From a virus, in the IMG/VR virus record IMGVR_UViG_3300025117_000116, positions 1 through 44,483 of that record: a stretch of 44,483 nt of DNA. One strand, 5' to 3'. The position numbers and the translations under genes were made by a program. Under the pieces are notes generated by a model. The model saw only the letters and a program-made list of their open reading frames with translations, did not search any database and was not told where the DNA came from. The number at the start of each line of letters is the position of its first letter. Within the stretch, counting starts at the first letter, position 1. Positions 1 through 8,113 of this stretch are shown piece by piece.

Positions 1-2588
1 TCATCGGATTTGGATAAATCGTCCAGAATTTTATTAATTTTTTGATTAAAGTCATCCAAATTTTTAACTGATTGATCGTTGGATAAACTAATTTCCCCTC
101 TAGAATTTAATTCATCTACATTTGTTCTCAACTTATTAACAGCATCAGAAGTCATTAATATTTTTTCATTTAATACTGCTGTTTGTTTTGCATAATAAGC
201 ATTAAAATCATCTTTTCGAATTGTTAATTGCCGTTCTTCTACGCTAATTAATTCTTCTTTAGCTTTTTTTAATTTTTCAGTCTCTTCTTTTAATTGAGCG
301 GTAATTGTTTTTTGTGCATCCATTGCTCTAGAATTCTGAATTATTATATCGCCAAGAGAACTTTCAATTTTACTTATTTCAATTTCTTTAGCAAGTAATA
401 GTTTTGATTGCTTTTCAAATTCTCCGCTACCCTTACTTGCCTTATTAAGAGCATTTGCTATTTTTTCTCTTTCTTTAACAACTCTTTCTAAAACACTTAT
501 TTCTTCTTTATGTGCAGAAATTGAATCTTTTAAAGATTTAATTAATTCAGATTGGTCTTTAATTGTTTCTTCGGTAATCCCGGCAAAGTTTTTTATTTCT
601 CCCCCAAATGCTGCCCAACCAGCAACGAGCAGAGAAAGACCAGTCAAAATTAAATTCCACCATCCACCAATTGCTTTTATAGCAACTCCTAATGCTGTTG
701 TGGCGGCAGTAGCACTTATTTCTGCGGCTGTTAATGCGTTTACCCCAGTAGCAGCTTGCCATATTGCCCTAGAGAATAAATTAATTGATGTAACGCCTGT
801 TTTTTGCCATACAAAAGAAAGAGCCATACTAACGCCCTTAAGTATTAAAAATGTCCCACCAAGCGCAATTAAAGCAGTTGTAATTTTAGTTATTACGCCA
901 ATAAATGGGGAGTCTAATATTGACTTTATTGCCATAATAAATGATGAAAGCGGTTTAACTAAATTTGCACCTATTGAAACTTTAAATCGGTCGTAAGCAA
1001 CGTTTAAAGATTCTATCATTTTTGTGAAAGTCTGGACCTCTAATTGAGAAGCCGCACTAGCTGCTCCAAAAGAAGCCTGTGAAGCAACTACAGCATCTTG
1101 GGCTAAAGCAAAATTATTCATTAAAGCTATAAATTTAGAATACTGTCTTATCCCTGAAGTTACCTGTGCTATATGGGCTTGCATTGGCCCAGTTAAAGTC
1201 GGCCAAACCTTAGCCATATCTTGAAGAATGTCAAAGAAATTTCTAAATTCCCCTTCAGAATTCATCACTGCAATTCCCACATCACCAAAAGCTTTCATTA
1301 CTTCTGAGGTAGGAATTTTAGAAAAAATAGTTTTAAAGGCATTGCCAATTTCTTTTCCACTAGCTCTAGTAACAGCATTTACCGCTGAAATAATACCGTT
1401 CAACTGATCTATAGTAACACCAAACTGTTCTGCGGCGGCACCAGTAACAAAAAGAGCTTTGGCTAAATCCTGAGCGCTCACTGGAAATTTAGCTTGAACG
1501 GCCATCCACTTGTCAACCACGGTAGTAATATCTTCCACAGCTACCCCATAAGTAAACATGGCTGAAGTCAAAGCATCTACCGCCTCACTAGCACTCAAAC
1601 CAGTCGTGTTCACAGTCAAAAGAGCAGCTTCGGTAGCTTTGAGGGTCTGTTGCTGTGTCATACCCATTTGCGCCCAGACGGTCATTGACTTTAAGACTTC
1701 TCTAGCCCCTGTCCCAAAACGCTCGCCTAGATCAAAACCAGCCCGGCCTAGGGCCTTAACGTCTGATCCTATAGATGGGAGAACTTTTTCAAGTTGAGCT
1801 AGAGAATAATTAACATCTGAAAAAACTGTTATGGTATCTTTTAATTCCATGATACCAGCCCTCATTGCATAAAAAGCAGCCCGGTATCTAATTAATTTCT
1901 TAATAGCTTCATCTAATTTAGCTCCAAATGCCTCGTGCATATTAATTTGGTCATTCATTGACCTTTTAGTCAAATCCATCACAGATTTTTGCTCGTTAAA
2001 TCCACTATTAGCCTGTTTCTGAAATTCTCTTAATAATTTAAGTCTATCTGTTAATTTTTGATATGTGTCGCTGGTTTTTAATCCAGCTCTTTCTAGTTTA
2101 ATCATTGAATTTTGTAAATCATTAATTCCTTTTTTAGCAACTTCTGATGCTACTTTAAAATCTTCAAGAGACTTTGCCCCCTGCAATACCGAACCAAGTC
2201 CTGTAACCCTGTCAAATGTAATAGCTCCCTTAGTTACCCCTTTACCTATTTCAGTGTCAAATTCTGATGGAGAAATATTTTTCTTAACTCTAATATTTAT
2301 ATTTCTTAAATCTAGTGATAGATTTTTACCGGCCTTTTTCATTTCTTCTGTTAATTCAAGATTAATTCTTGCTGCGAGTTCATTAGTCCCAGTTAATAAT
2401 GTAGATTTTAAATCAACTTTAACTTTTGGAAGAATTTCTGTTGGGACGCCGGTTCCAAAACCAGCACCCCCTATTTTACTAGCAGCACTCTCAAGTTGTT
2501 TAAGTTCTAGGATAACCTGTCTCACCGCAGACCGGATATTCTGGATATCTGCACTAAATTTTAACAACCCTTCAGATACTTCTGGCAT
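1..2588 (-). CDS. Tail tape measure protein, TP901-type, partial (runs off left edge)
   Basis: The frame is open from an ATG at 2588 to the window edge, giving 862 residues with no stop, so the C-terminus is missing. The start has AGGA six bases upstream and lies just after the stop of the chaperone extension at 2597. Residues about 280-540 match the TP901 core of tape measure proteins: a helical segment rich in Gly/Ala with a motif resembling VGxAAEQFGVTIDQLNGII. Residues about 580-665 are hydrophobic and could form membrane-inserting helices; residues about 680-862 are charged heptad-like coiled coil. Tape measure proteins set tail length and are ejected ahead of the DNA. Position directly after tail tube and chaperone is canonical. 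The call is firm; the full length is unknown. Confidence 0.92.
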   Translation of the reverse strand, partial: MPEVSEGLLKFSADIQNIRSAVRQVILELKQLESAASKIGGAGFGTGVPTEILPKVKVDLKSTLLTGTNELAARINLELTEEMKKAGKNLSLDLRNINIRVKKNISPSEFDTEIGKGVTKGAITFDRVTGLGSVLQGAKSLEDFKVASEVAKKGINDLQNSMIKLERAGLKTSDTYQKLTDRLKLLREFQKQANSGFNEQKSVMDLTKRSMNDQINMHEAFGAKLDEAIKKLIRYRAAFYAMRAGIMELKDTITVFSDVNYSLAQLEKVLPSIGSDVKALGRAGFDLGERFGTGAREVLKSMTVWAQMGMTQQQTLKATEAALLTVNTTGLSASEAVDALTSAMFTYGVAVEDITTVVDKWMAVQAKFPVSAQDLAKALFVTGAAAEQFGVTIDQLNGIISAVNAVTRASGKEIGNAFKTIFSKIPTSEVMKAFGDVGIAVMNSEGEFRNFFDILQDMAKVWPTLTGPMQAHIAQVTSGIRQYSKFIALMNNFALAQDAVVASQASFGAASAASQLEVQTFTKMIESLNVAYDRFKVSIGANLVKPLSSFIMAIKSILDSPFIGVITKITTALIALGGTFLILKGVSMALSFVWQKTGVTSINLFSRAIWQAATGVNALTAAEISATAATTALGVAIKAIGGWWNLILTGLSLLVAGWAAFGGEIKNFAGITEETIKDQSELIKSLKDSISAHKEEISVLERVVKEREKIANALNKASKGSGEFEKQSKLLLAKEIEISKIESSLGDIIIQNSRAMDAQKTITAQLKEETEKLKKAKEELISVEERQLTIRKDDFNAYYAKQTAVLNEKILMTSDAVNKLRTNVDELNSRGEISLSNDQSVKNLDDFNQKINKILDDLSKSD

Positions 2589-2596
2589 CTATTATC

Positions 2597-2935
2597 CTAC
2601 TCTAAAATTTGAAAAACTTCTCCGCCTTTACCGGCATGTTGTAATTTTCCCTCATGTTCTTTGCGATGTTTTTGCATTTCTAACCATCTATCTAGACTTA
2701 GATCATTATCTAATATTTCGTCTGGAGGTTGCTCATTATCTTGTTTTGTAAATATACTCCTATAATAAAAACACCAACTAGTCAATTCTTTTTGACTTTC
2801 ATTCCAAAATATAACTGGACCACTAAAAAATCCAGTATGTAAACTTTCTGCTATACTGAAGTCGATTTGCCATCGGCTTCTTGCAAGTTTTCTGAGTCTC
2901 CTCCCCGGTGCATACTTTCTAAAACACCGGGGAGG
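2597..2935 (-). CDS. Tail assembly chaperone, -1 frame extension (gpT-like), probably made by ribosomal frameshift
   Basis: This frame is open from 2935 (just after a TGA at 2938-2936) to a TAG at 2597. It is exactly the -1 frame of the 254-residue protein upstream and overlaps its last 28 codons (2935-2851). On its own it has only a TTG at 2785 with a poor ribosome site, so independent initiation looks weak. The unique part is acidic and charged, ending about ten bases before the tape measure start. In lambda and most siphoviruses the gene before the tape measure is read as G and, by -1 slippage, as G-T, and this arrangement fits. I found no textbook slippery heptamer; AGAAAAC at 2893-2887 is the best partial candidate. 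The fusion is inferred from frame geometry and position. Confidence 0.6.
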   Translation of the reverse strand, partial: PPRCFRKYAPGRRLRKLARSRWQIDFSIAESLHTGFFSGPVIFWNESQKELTSWCFYYRSIFTKQDNEQPPDEILDNDLSLDRWLEMQKHRKEHEGKLQHAGKGGEVFQILE

Positions 2936-3615
2936 TCATAAAGAACCTCCCGGCCTATACCACTCCAAAACATTTGTGACTCTTGGATACATTGTGAAAT
3001 AAATAAACGGTCAATTTTTTCATTATAAAAATCCTCAATAGAATTCCATATTGATTTTCCTTCTGAGTCCTTAATACATAATACCATTTTCAAAAAAGTT
3101 TGATACTGTTCACAAATACTCTCAATAGAATTAGCGAAATGTTCATTCATCACTCTATTATGTTCGAATAGTTTATCTCGCATTTCAAAATACTGGGATC
3201 TCATTTCCTTCATTTTTTTATCAGAGGGTTTAGAGTTTGAAGTTAAGTAAAGATTATAGTCTTCAATTAATTTCTGAATGTTTTTGTTTAACTGTGCAGT
3301 CTTAGCTTCATCAATTGAAGTTATAACCCCGCGCTTTTTAAGTTCATTTTCAATTTCTTTTTTAGTAAAGTAAGTTCCATCTCTTACTAGTTCATTAAAT
3401 TTCTTAGTATATTCCTTATTGATTTTAAGTTCATCCCCTATACTGGGATTTTCAATTTTAATAGTAAATAAAGCCCCGTTACGAGAAATATCAACTTCTC
3501 TACAACCACTTTTTAATTCAGCCGTGGCCCTATCTAGATAATTTTCAGGAATTTTATCCCCAAGTTTAGGCTCTACTTCACCCTCACCTGGGACATTAAG
3601 TTTGTCTATTTCCAT
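2851..3615 (-). CDS. Tail assembly chaperone (gpG-like), putative
   Basis: A 254-residue acidic, helical protein encoded between the tail tube and the tape measure, the usual place of the tail assembly chaperone that coats the tape measure before tube polymerisation. The start at 3615 has a strong GGGAGGAAGG site. The N-terminal about 60 residues look like a small beta domain; the rest is helical with many Lys/Glu. No sequence signature proves the function; the call rests on synteny and on the -1 open frame overlapping its 3' end. It is longer than lambda gpG (about 140 residues). A GC-rich 11-bp inverted repeat lies within its 3' end at 2900-2935. Confidence 0.6.
   Translation of the reverse strand: MEIDKLNVPGEGEVEPKLGDKIPENYLDRATAELKSGCREVDISRNGALFTIKIENPSIGDELKINKEYTKKFNELVRDGTYFTKKEIENELKKRGVITSIDEAKTAQLNKNIQKLIEDYNLYLTSNSKPSDKKMKEMRSQYFEMRDKLFEHNRVMNEHFANSIESICEQYQTFLKMVLCIKDSEGKSIWNSIEDFYNEKIDRLFISQCIQESQMFWSGIGREVLYDLPGVLESMHRGGDSENLQEADGKSTSV
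2900..2935 (-). promoter_or_regulatory. 11-bp perfect stem-loop inside the chaperone 3' coding region
   Basis: CCTCCCCGGTG (2900-2910) and its exact complement (2925-2935) flank a 14-base loop. This is unusually GC-rich for the window and lies at the start of the -1 open frame. In the transcript the second arm contains a GGGGAGG purine tract that would be sequestered. It could be a frameshift-stimulating or translation-control structure; it is not followed by a U-tract, so it is not an intrinsic terminator. Confidence 0.5.
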
Positions 3616-3693
3616 TTTACCTTCCTCCCATAAGGGAATTTAAAACCCTGCCAAAAATTTTTATAAAGACGATAAAATTTAAAACCAATTATG

Positions 3694-3713
3694 ATGCCCT
3701 AAATTTAGGGCAT
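3694..3713. other. 20-bp perfect palindrome between tail tube and chaperone genes
   Basis: ATGCCCTAAATTTAGGGCAT is self-complementary and sits in the 106-base gap downstream of the tail tube gene. As RNA it would be a hairpin with a tiny loop followed on the minus strand by only short T-runs, so it may act as a weak terminator, an RNA-stabilising 3' end, or a processing site that lets tube mRNA accumulate. Confidence 0.4.
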
Positions 3714-3721
3714 ATTTACGA

Positions 3722-5173
3722 TTAGGTATTTGGATCAACCCCATTACCTTTCAATGAGAAATTGTCAGCTAAGAAAGTAACTTCCTGAGTAGAATTACCT
3801 CCAGCACTTACATTTGCGCGAACCCCAGTCACAGTCATATTTGAAACCTTGAGTGTAGCTGTTTTCCCTGCCGCTACTTTAGTTTCATCTCTAAAAACAT
3901 CAACTCTCAATTGATTATAATTATTGAAGTCCTCTAGTCTAATTTGTTTTGAGGATTGTGCTGTGCCAGCTAATCCAGCCCACATATCTAAATCACTATC
4001 GTTAGCGCTTACTGTAATATTAATAGGAATTGGCGTTTGACGAACATAACCATAGGGATTTTTTGCCCCAAGTTCAATTAAATTCTCAGCCCCAGGAGAA
4101 ACTTCAATATTAAGACTCTGTAAGCGTAAAGAAGCCCCTTTAGCTGTAGAAGTTCCCTCATTTCCACTTTCAGTAGAATTCCATAAGTAAGCTGTAATAT
4201 GTTGACGAGCTAAAGCGCCAATAGAACCAGCAGTAGAAACTATTTTTTCATTAGCCCAAAGACTTCTGCCAGAAGTAGAATAAATAATATAAGCTTTATC
4301 CCCATGTCTAGCATAAGGTGTCGAAAACTCAGCAACCCCAGCTGCCCAACTTGCGTTAGTTGACATTTTAACTTTATATCCAGATGTGGCAGTAAACATT
4401 GAAGTCCCAGCAGCTAAAACAGCCGTTTGAGCAAAAGTCCAACCTTTACTCTTAAAAAATATTTTTTCATTAATCGCCATGGCTATAACACTAGAACCTC
4501 TTGGAAAAGCACTATTAGGGAAATAAAATGTTTGACAGTTTGGTCCTTGTTTATCCCAAGCCCCCAATGTCCCAGACTTAACAGTGGCCATATTTATATT
4601 TACTAATTTATAACAATTAGCATAAGCCCATGCCCCAGCATACCACTGTAGATTATTACCCTGTAAAGTAAAGTTCTGGGTAGCATTACCATTGACATCA
4701 AATGACATCGAAAGCCCAGATAATGCACAACGATGCGCCCATGCCGTTCTAGTAATAGTAGTACCATCTTCTGTTACCGGGACAATAACATCAGAATAAG
4801 CAGTTAAAAAATCTGTTTCAGTTATTTCTCGATTTGAAGAATTTACACTTGCGGTTTTAATTTTATTAAAAAACTTATAAATTGCAGACGCCCCACTGGA
4901 CCTAACATCCTGAATAGTTGATGTAATAGATGTATTGGGAATTTTATTAGTTAAAAGAGCTAATGGATCAACATTGCCAATATTATTTGTATCTATGGTA
5001 ATTGATACACTTGGTATTTGCTCAATATATTCTACAACTCCAGAGTTTCCCAATTCCGATACTGGGTCACGAGCTTTATCCCCACTAATACTTAAAGTTT
5101 GAACGCGATTTAGCGCAATACCATCTACTCTAGGTGTAATTGCATGGTATCTCACAATTTCAGTCTTTGCCAT
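3722..5173 (-). CDS. Major tail tube protein
   Basis: A 483-residue beta-rich protein with a strong GGGAGGATAG ribosome site. The N-terminus (through a pattern like LGNSGVVEYIEQIPSVSITID) and the C-terminal about 120 residues have the alternating strands of a tail tube fold. Residues about 160-340, rich in aromatic and small residues, look like an inserted domain that would project from the tube. Tube proteins of siphoviruses are commonly 150-350 residues, so this one is long because of the insert. It lies between the tail terminator and the chaperone, the normal place. A sheath is unlikely: no sheath signature is seen and there is no second tube candidate nearby. Confidence 0.72.
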   Translation of the reverse strand: MAKTEIVRYHAITPRVDGIALNRVQTLSISGDKARDPVSELGNSGVVEYIEQIPSVSITIDTNNIGNVDPLALLTNKIPNTSITSTIQDVRSSGASAIYKFFNKIKTASVNSSNREITETDFLTAYSDVIVPVTEDGTTITRTAWAHRCALSGLSMSFDVNGNATQNFTLQGNNLQWYAGAWAYANCYKLVNINMATVKSGTLGAWDKQGPNCQTFYFPNSAFPRGSSVIAMAINEKIFFKSKGWTFAQTAVLAAGTSMFTATSGYKVKMSTNASWAAGVAEFSTPYARHGDKAYIIYSTSGRSLWANEKIVSTAGSIGALARQHITAYLWNSTESGNEGTSTAKGASLRLQSLNIEVSPGAENLIELGAKNPYGYVRQTPIPINITVSANDSDLDMWAGLAGTAQSSKQIRLEDFNNYNQLRVDVFRDETKVAAGKTATLKVSNMTVTGVRANVSAGGNSTQEVTFLADNFSLKGNGVDPNT

Positions 5174-5236
5174 ATCTATCCTCCCAAAAAATGCGATAAT
5201 CTAATTACAAATTTATAACCATTTAACTTTTAAAAA

Positions 5237-5497
5237 TTAAGGTTTCATCATTTCTGGTAAATCTGGCCCTGGTAAAATAATAATATTTTTTTCTGGTAAT
5301 ATAACCGAAGTAAATCCATCTAACTTGTTCATTTTTATTTTCCCCTTTTTTATAAGCGCCCAATCTTTAATGTTAAATTTTATATCATCTTTTATAGTTG
5401 GAGTTGAAACTGGGCCACCGGTTGCCATGACAAGATTAATTGATGTACCTTTTATCTTTTTCATATAAAAATCATATGTATCTACTGGAATATACAT
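5237..5497 (-). CDS. Small tail-module protein, unknown function
   Basis: An 86-residue protein with an AGGAGATAAAATG start, eight bases downstream of the tail terminator and upstream of the tube gene. It is basic in the middle (runs of Lys) and ends in a Pro-rich tail. There is no signal peptide or membrane segment and I recognise no family. The context suggests a tail assembly or joining role, but that is inference. Confidence 0.55.
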   Translation of the reverse strand: MYIPVDTYDFYMKKIKGTSINLVMATGGPVSTPTIKDDIKFNIKDWALIKKGKIKMNKLDGFTSVILPEKNIIILPGPDLPEMMKP

Positions 5498-5505
5498 TTT
5501 ATCTC

Positions 5506-5997
5506 CTAATCTGAAGGTGTTCTAATAGTCAATCTTAACTCTTGATGATGGTTAAACCCAAGTAAATCATTAATATCTGGCTCTATATTTGTAGACCCCG
5601 TAGATAAAACAATCATTTTTCCTATTGTGTTAATTCCAGTATAATCTCCTGGGGTTGTAGGGAATGTGGTGAAATTATAAATTGGTAATAGTCTTCCTCT
5701 TAAATTTTTTCTTAAAAAATAACCTAAATCATCCCTCTGGCCATCATCTTCAGCAACAACATCTATAATTACTAGAATTTCTGTACCATCAGAACTCCCT
5801 AATTCAATCGGATAATCATCCCCTCCAATAATAGATACGATTATAAGTGGTTTTATAATGGTTTGAACATCATCTTTTGTGGGATATCCCATCATTAAAG
5901 TGGCATTTCTATTCCCAGAGGTTACAAATCCTTCTTGATATAAAAGAGTATCAACTTTAGCTATAATTGACTGTATACATTGTCTCTCTAAATACAT
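5506..5997 (-). CDS. Tail terminator / tail completion protein, putative
   Basis: A 163-residue alpha/beta protein. The opening helix (about residues 1-20) followed by strands containing KPLIIVSIIGGDD and EILVIIDVVAEDDGQRDDL resembles tail terminator proteins (lambda gpU / HK97 gp10-type neighbours), which cap the tube and join it to the head. It lies directly after the gp10-like neck gene and before the tube, the expected site. The start at 5997 has TAAGG upstream. The function is inferred mainly from gene order and fold-like pattern. Confidence 0.55.
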   Translation of the reverse strand: MYLERQCIQSIIAKVDTLLYQEGFVTSGNRNATLMMGYPTKDDVQTIIKPLIIVSIIGGDDYPIELGSSDGTEILVIIDVVAEDDGQRDDLGYFLRKNLRGRLLPIYNFTTFPTTPGDYTGINTIGKMIVLSTGSTNIEPDINDLLGFNHHQELRLTIRTPSD

Positions 5998-6000
5998 ACC

Positions 6001-6705
6001 TTACCGTCTTCCTTTTACTGCCATATCTAGTACGGTTTTGAGGCCAGTTCTAGCCCAACGTGTTAAATAAATATTTCCCGCAGAAATAAAACTTCTAGGG
6101 TGAATCCCTGGGTGTCTTATTGTTAATGTAACTTTAGGATAATTAGGGTGAGAGGCAAACCATGCTTTGTTATAACTGATCCAATGAACCCCAATTTCAG
6201 CCATTGATTTTCTATAAGATCTAGACTTACCAGGCATACTATCAGAAGCTAATCTATTACCACTTTGAGCCACAACCATACCCGCACGATATCTATAAGG
6301 AACATATGACTCTTGAAAAGTATAACCAGGTAAAGTTCCTTTTTCTTGCCATTTCCAATAAACTGGGAGTTTAGTCCTATCACCTATATGTAATGTAAAA
6401 ACATCTCTACCTTTAGTGGCATTTCTAACAATTTTCCATCCTTTTAGAGAATTAACAATTGCCCCAGTTTTACGCCATGGTTTTCTATATACCATTGTTC
6501 TGTTAAACCTGCTAACCATTTCATCTTGAACCTCTTTCCCGATCCTATTAAGTTCAAAAAGTAACGCTTCTTCTAGATTTTTATCTAGTCTTTCTAGATC
6601 CTTTTTAATCTCTGGGAAATTTAAGGAAACCTTAATTGGAATTCCATTACCTAAAACCCCAGACACCAATCCAGCTATTCTATAATTTAATCTAGGCCCG
6701 GCCAT
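6001..6705 (-). CDS. HK97 gp10-like neck / tail completion protein
   Basis: About 234 residues. An N-terminal helix with a minor-tail-like pattern (ELNRIGKEVQDEMVSRF) leads into a basic segment ending in TGAIVNSLKGWKI, and the C-terminus carries the HPGIHPRSFI motif, typical of the HK97-gp10 family. These proteins help connect the head-tail joint. I prefer the ATG at 6705; a TTG six bases earlier (6711) is also in frame. It overlaps the preceding small gene by 14 bases. Confidence 0.72.
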   Translation of the reverse strand: MAGPRLNYRIAGLVSGVLGNGIPIKVSLNFPEIKKDLERLDKNLEEALLFELNRIGKEVQDEMVSRFNRTMVYRKPWRKTGAIVNSLKGWKIVRNATKGRDVFTLHIGDRTKLPVYWKWQEKGTLPGYTFQESYVPYRYRAGMVVAQSGNRLASDSMPGKSRSYRKSMAEIGVHWISYNKAWFASHPNYPKVTLTIRHPGIHPRSFISAGNIYLTRWARTGLKTVLDMAVKGRR

Positions 6706-6871
6706 TCTCAATTGTCCTTTTTAAAGTGTTAATTTCATCCAAAATTGTCCTTCTAAGAATGGCCTTTTCTTCGCTAGTAATTTTTATTAGGTCTAGACTA
6801 TTTAGAATTCTTTTAGCCGCTAGACTAAATTCAGGGGAATAATTATAAATATCGAAAATATATTTAACCAT
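6692..6871 (-). CDS. Small helical protein, unknown function
   Basis: About 59 residues from the ATG at 6871, which follows the stop of the upstream gene by one base, implying translational coupling; an in-frame TTG at 6886 is a weaker start. Mostly helical and charged, with no signature. It overlaps the gp10-like gene. It is kept because the coupling on both sides matches the packing of real genes here. Confidence 0.5.
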   Translation of the reverse strand: MVKYIFDIYNYSPEFSLAAKRILNSLDLIKITSEEKAILRRTILDEINTLKRTIENGRA

Positions 6872-6872
6872 A

Positions 6873-7331
6873 TTATATTTTATCAAATACCACCACTAGT
6901 ACTCGCTCATCACCTATCCCAACTCTAGTTTGATTTTTTGCCCTATAATAGCCCCCATTACACTCTACAGTTGATCCATTAGAAAATAATGTCGGCCCTG
7001 ATACACTATGAATATTAATTAAAACTGAATCAAGCCAAAAAGTACCTCTTGCAATTCCATCAGGTGCAACTTTACTTCTATATACTCCTTCGTCTAAATA
7101 ATTTAATCCTTTAGAAAAAGAATTGAGAATTCCCTTGGCCATATAGCAGGTTGATATCCACTCCTGTCCACTAGGAATTTTCGCCGTACTATAATTATAC
7201 TTCGTAATTGTTTTATAGTATGGGTCATAGCCTGTTACTGTGTTTGCGATTGCGTGCCTATACCAAATAGTAAAATCGGCCCCGGCAGCTTTTAGACCTT
7301 CTTTAAAAGTTCGTTTGATATTATAGTTCAT
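6873..7331 (-). CDS. Neck protein (head-closure-like), putative
   Basis: A 152-residue beta-rich protein with an N-terminal helix and a middle segment with conserved-looking Gly/Tyr turns. In transcription order the genes are connector (8114-8902), HNH gene, this gene, gp10-like gene, tail terminator. In HK97-like phages the slot between connector and gp10 is filled by the head-closure (stopper) protein. The sequence alone does not prove that, so the assignment is positional. The stop is two bases from the start of the next small gene. Confidence 0.5.
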   Translation of the reverse strand: MNYNIKRTFKEGLKAAGADFTIWYRHAIANTVTGYDPYYKTITKYNYSTAKIPSGQEWISTCYMAKGILNSFSKGLNYLDEGVYRSKVAPDGIARGTFWLDSVLINIHSVSGPTLFSNGSTVECNGGYYRAKNQTRVGIGDERVLVVVFDKI

Positions 7332-7334
7332 ACT

Positions 7335-8102
7335 TTACTCAAATTTATGAAATAGAATCTCTTCTCTTACACTTTGTTTAGGGAAATTATTATGAATTTT
7401 ATTGACCCAATTGAGCAACTGTTCAAGTGACATTTCTCTTTTAGCAAAATTGCATGTTCCACAACATGGAACCACGTTATCCATTGTATAACCCTTAGTG
7501 TTATCAATCCTATCAAGCCCATTATAAAGATATGCTCCATTATTATTATGACAAATAATTTGATTTGACTCTATCCAACAATAATAACAATTTTGTTTTG
7601 TCAATATCTTAACTTCTTCCTTTGTTAATTTCCATTCATATCCTCTTTTTTTTGCGTTTTGTTGTGTTCCACGATAAAAACGATTAAAAGAAGCTTCGCC
7701 CATTGGTAGTTTGTTTAAATCAATTTTTAAACATCCACAACTTTTTGTTCTTCCACTTCTTAAAGAAGTACCATTAACACAAACTTCTTTACCGCAATCA
7801 CACTTGCATAACCAAGTTGCAACTCCATTGTGTTTTTCGCTACCAATACGCCTAATAATAACAAGTCTTCCATACCTCTGTCCAGTTATATTTATCAAAC
7901 CAATTTGGCAAACAATCTCTTTTTGTAAACAACCACAACTTTTTGTGGCCCCATTTCGCAAACTTGCACCTCGTATCACAACTTCATTCCCACAATCGCA
8001 TTTGCAGAGCCAAATAACTGACCCTTGCTTATTAAATCCATTATTTTTAATAACCATAAGACGACCGAATCTATTATTTATCTCATCTTTTATTTTACAC
8101 AT
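7335..8102 (-). CDS. HNH homing endonuclease with two tandem zinc-ribbon DNA-binding repeats
   Basis: A 255-residue protein in three parts. Two near-identical units of about 55 residues (roughly 8-60 and 68-122) each begin with a GRLxVI element and contain WLCKCDCGxE and KSCGCL, a four-cysteine pattern that should bind zinc. They are followed by an HNH domain (about 165-235) with CYYC, a GLDRIDNTKGY stretch and CCGTCN. This is a free-standing nuclease as found in many large phages, cutting intron-less alleles and spreading by repair. It is squeezed between connector and neck genes with 3- and 11-base gaps. The start has AAGGA upstream. The duplicated zinc units are the unusual part. Confidence 0.85.
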   Translation of the reverse strand: MCKIKDEINNRFGRLMVIKNNGFNKQGSVIWLCKCDCGNEVVIRGASLRNGATKSCGCLQKEIVCQIGLINITGQRYGRLVIIRRIGSEKHNGVATWLCKCDCGKEVCVNGTSLRSGRTKSCGCLKIDLNKLPMGEASFNRFYRGTQQNAKKRGYEWKLTKEEVKILTKQNCYYCWIESNQIICHNNNGAYLYNGLDRIDNTKGYTMDNVVPCCGTCNFAKREMSLEQLLNWVNKIHNNFPKQSVREEILFHKFE

Positions 8103-8113
8103 ATTTTTCCTTA

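Noticed and set aside
700-996. 98-residue plus-strand open frame
   Set aside because: Lies fully inside the tape measure gene on the opposite strand.
2065-2751. 228-residue plus-strand open frame
   Set aside because: Antisense to the tape measure and chaperone extension, with no ribosome site and a composition typical of a reverse-strand shadow.
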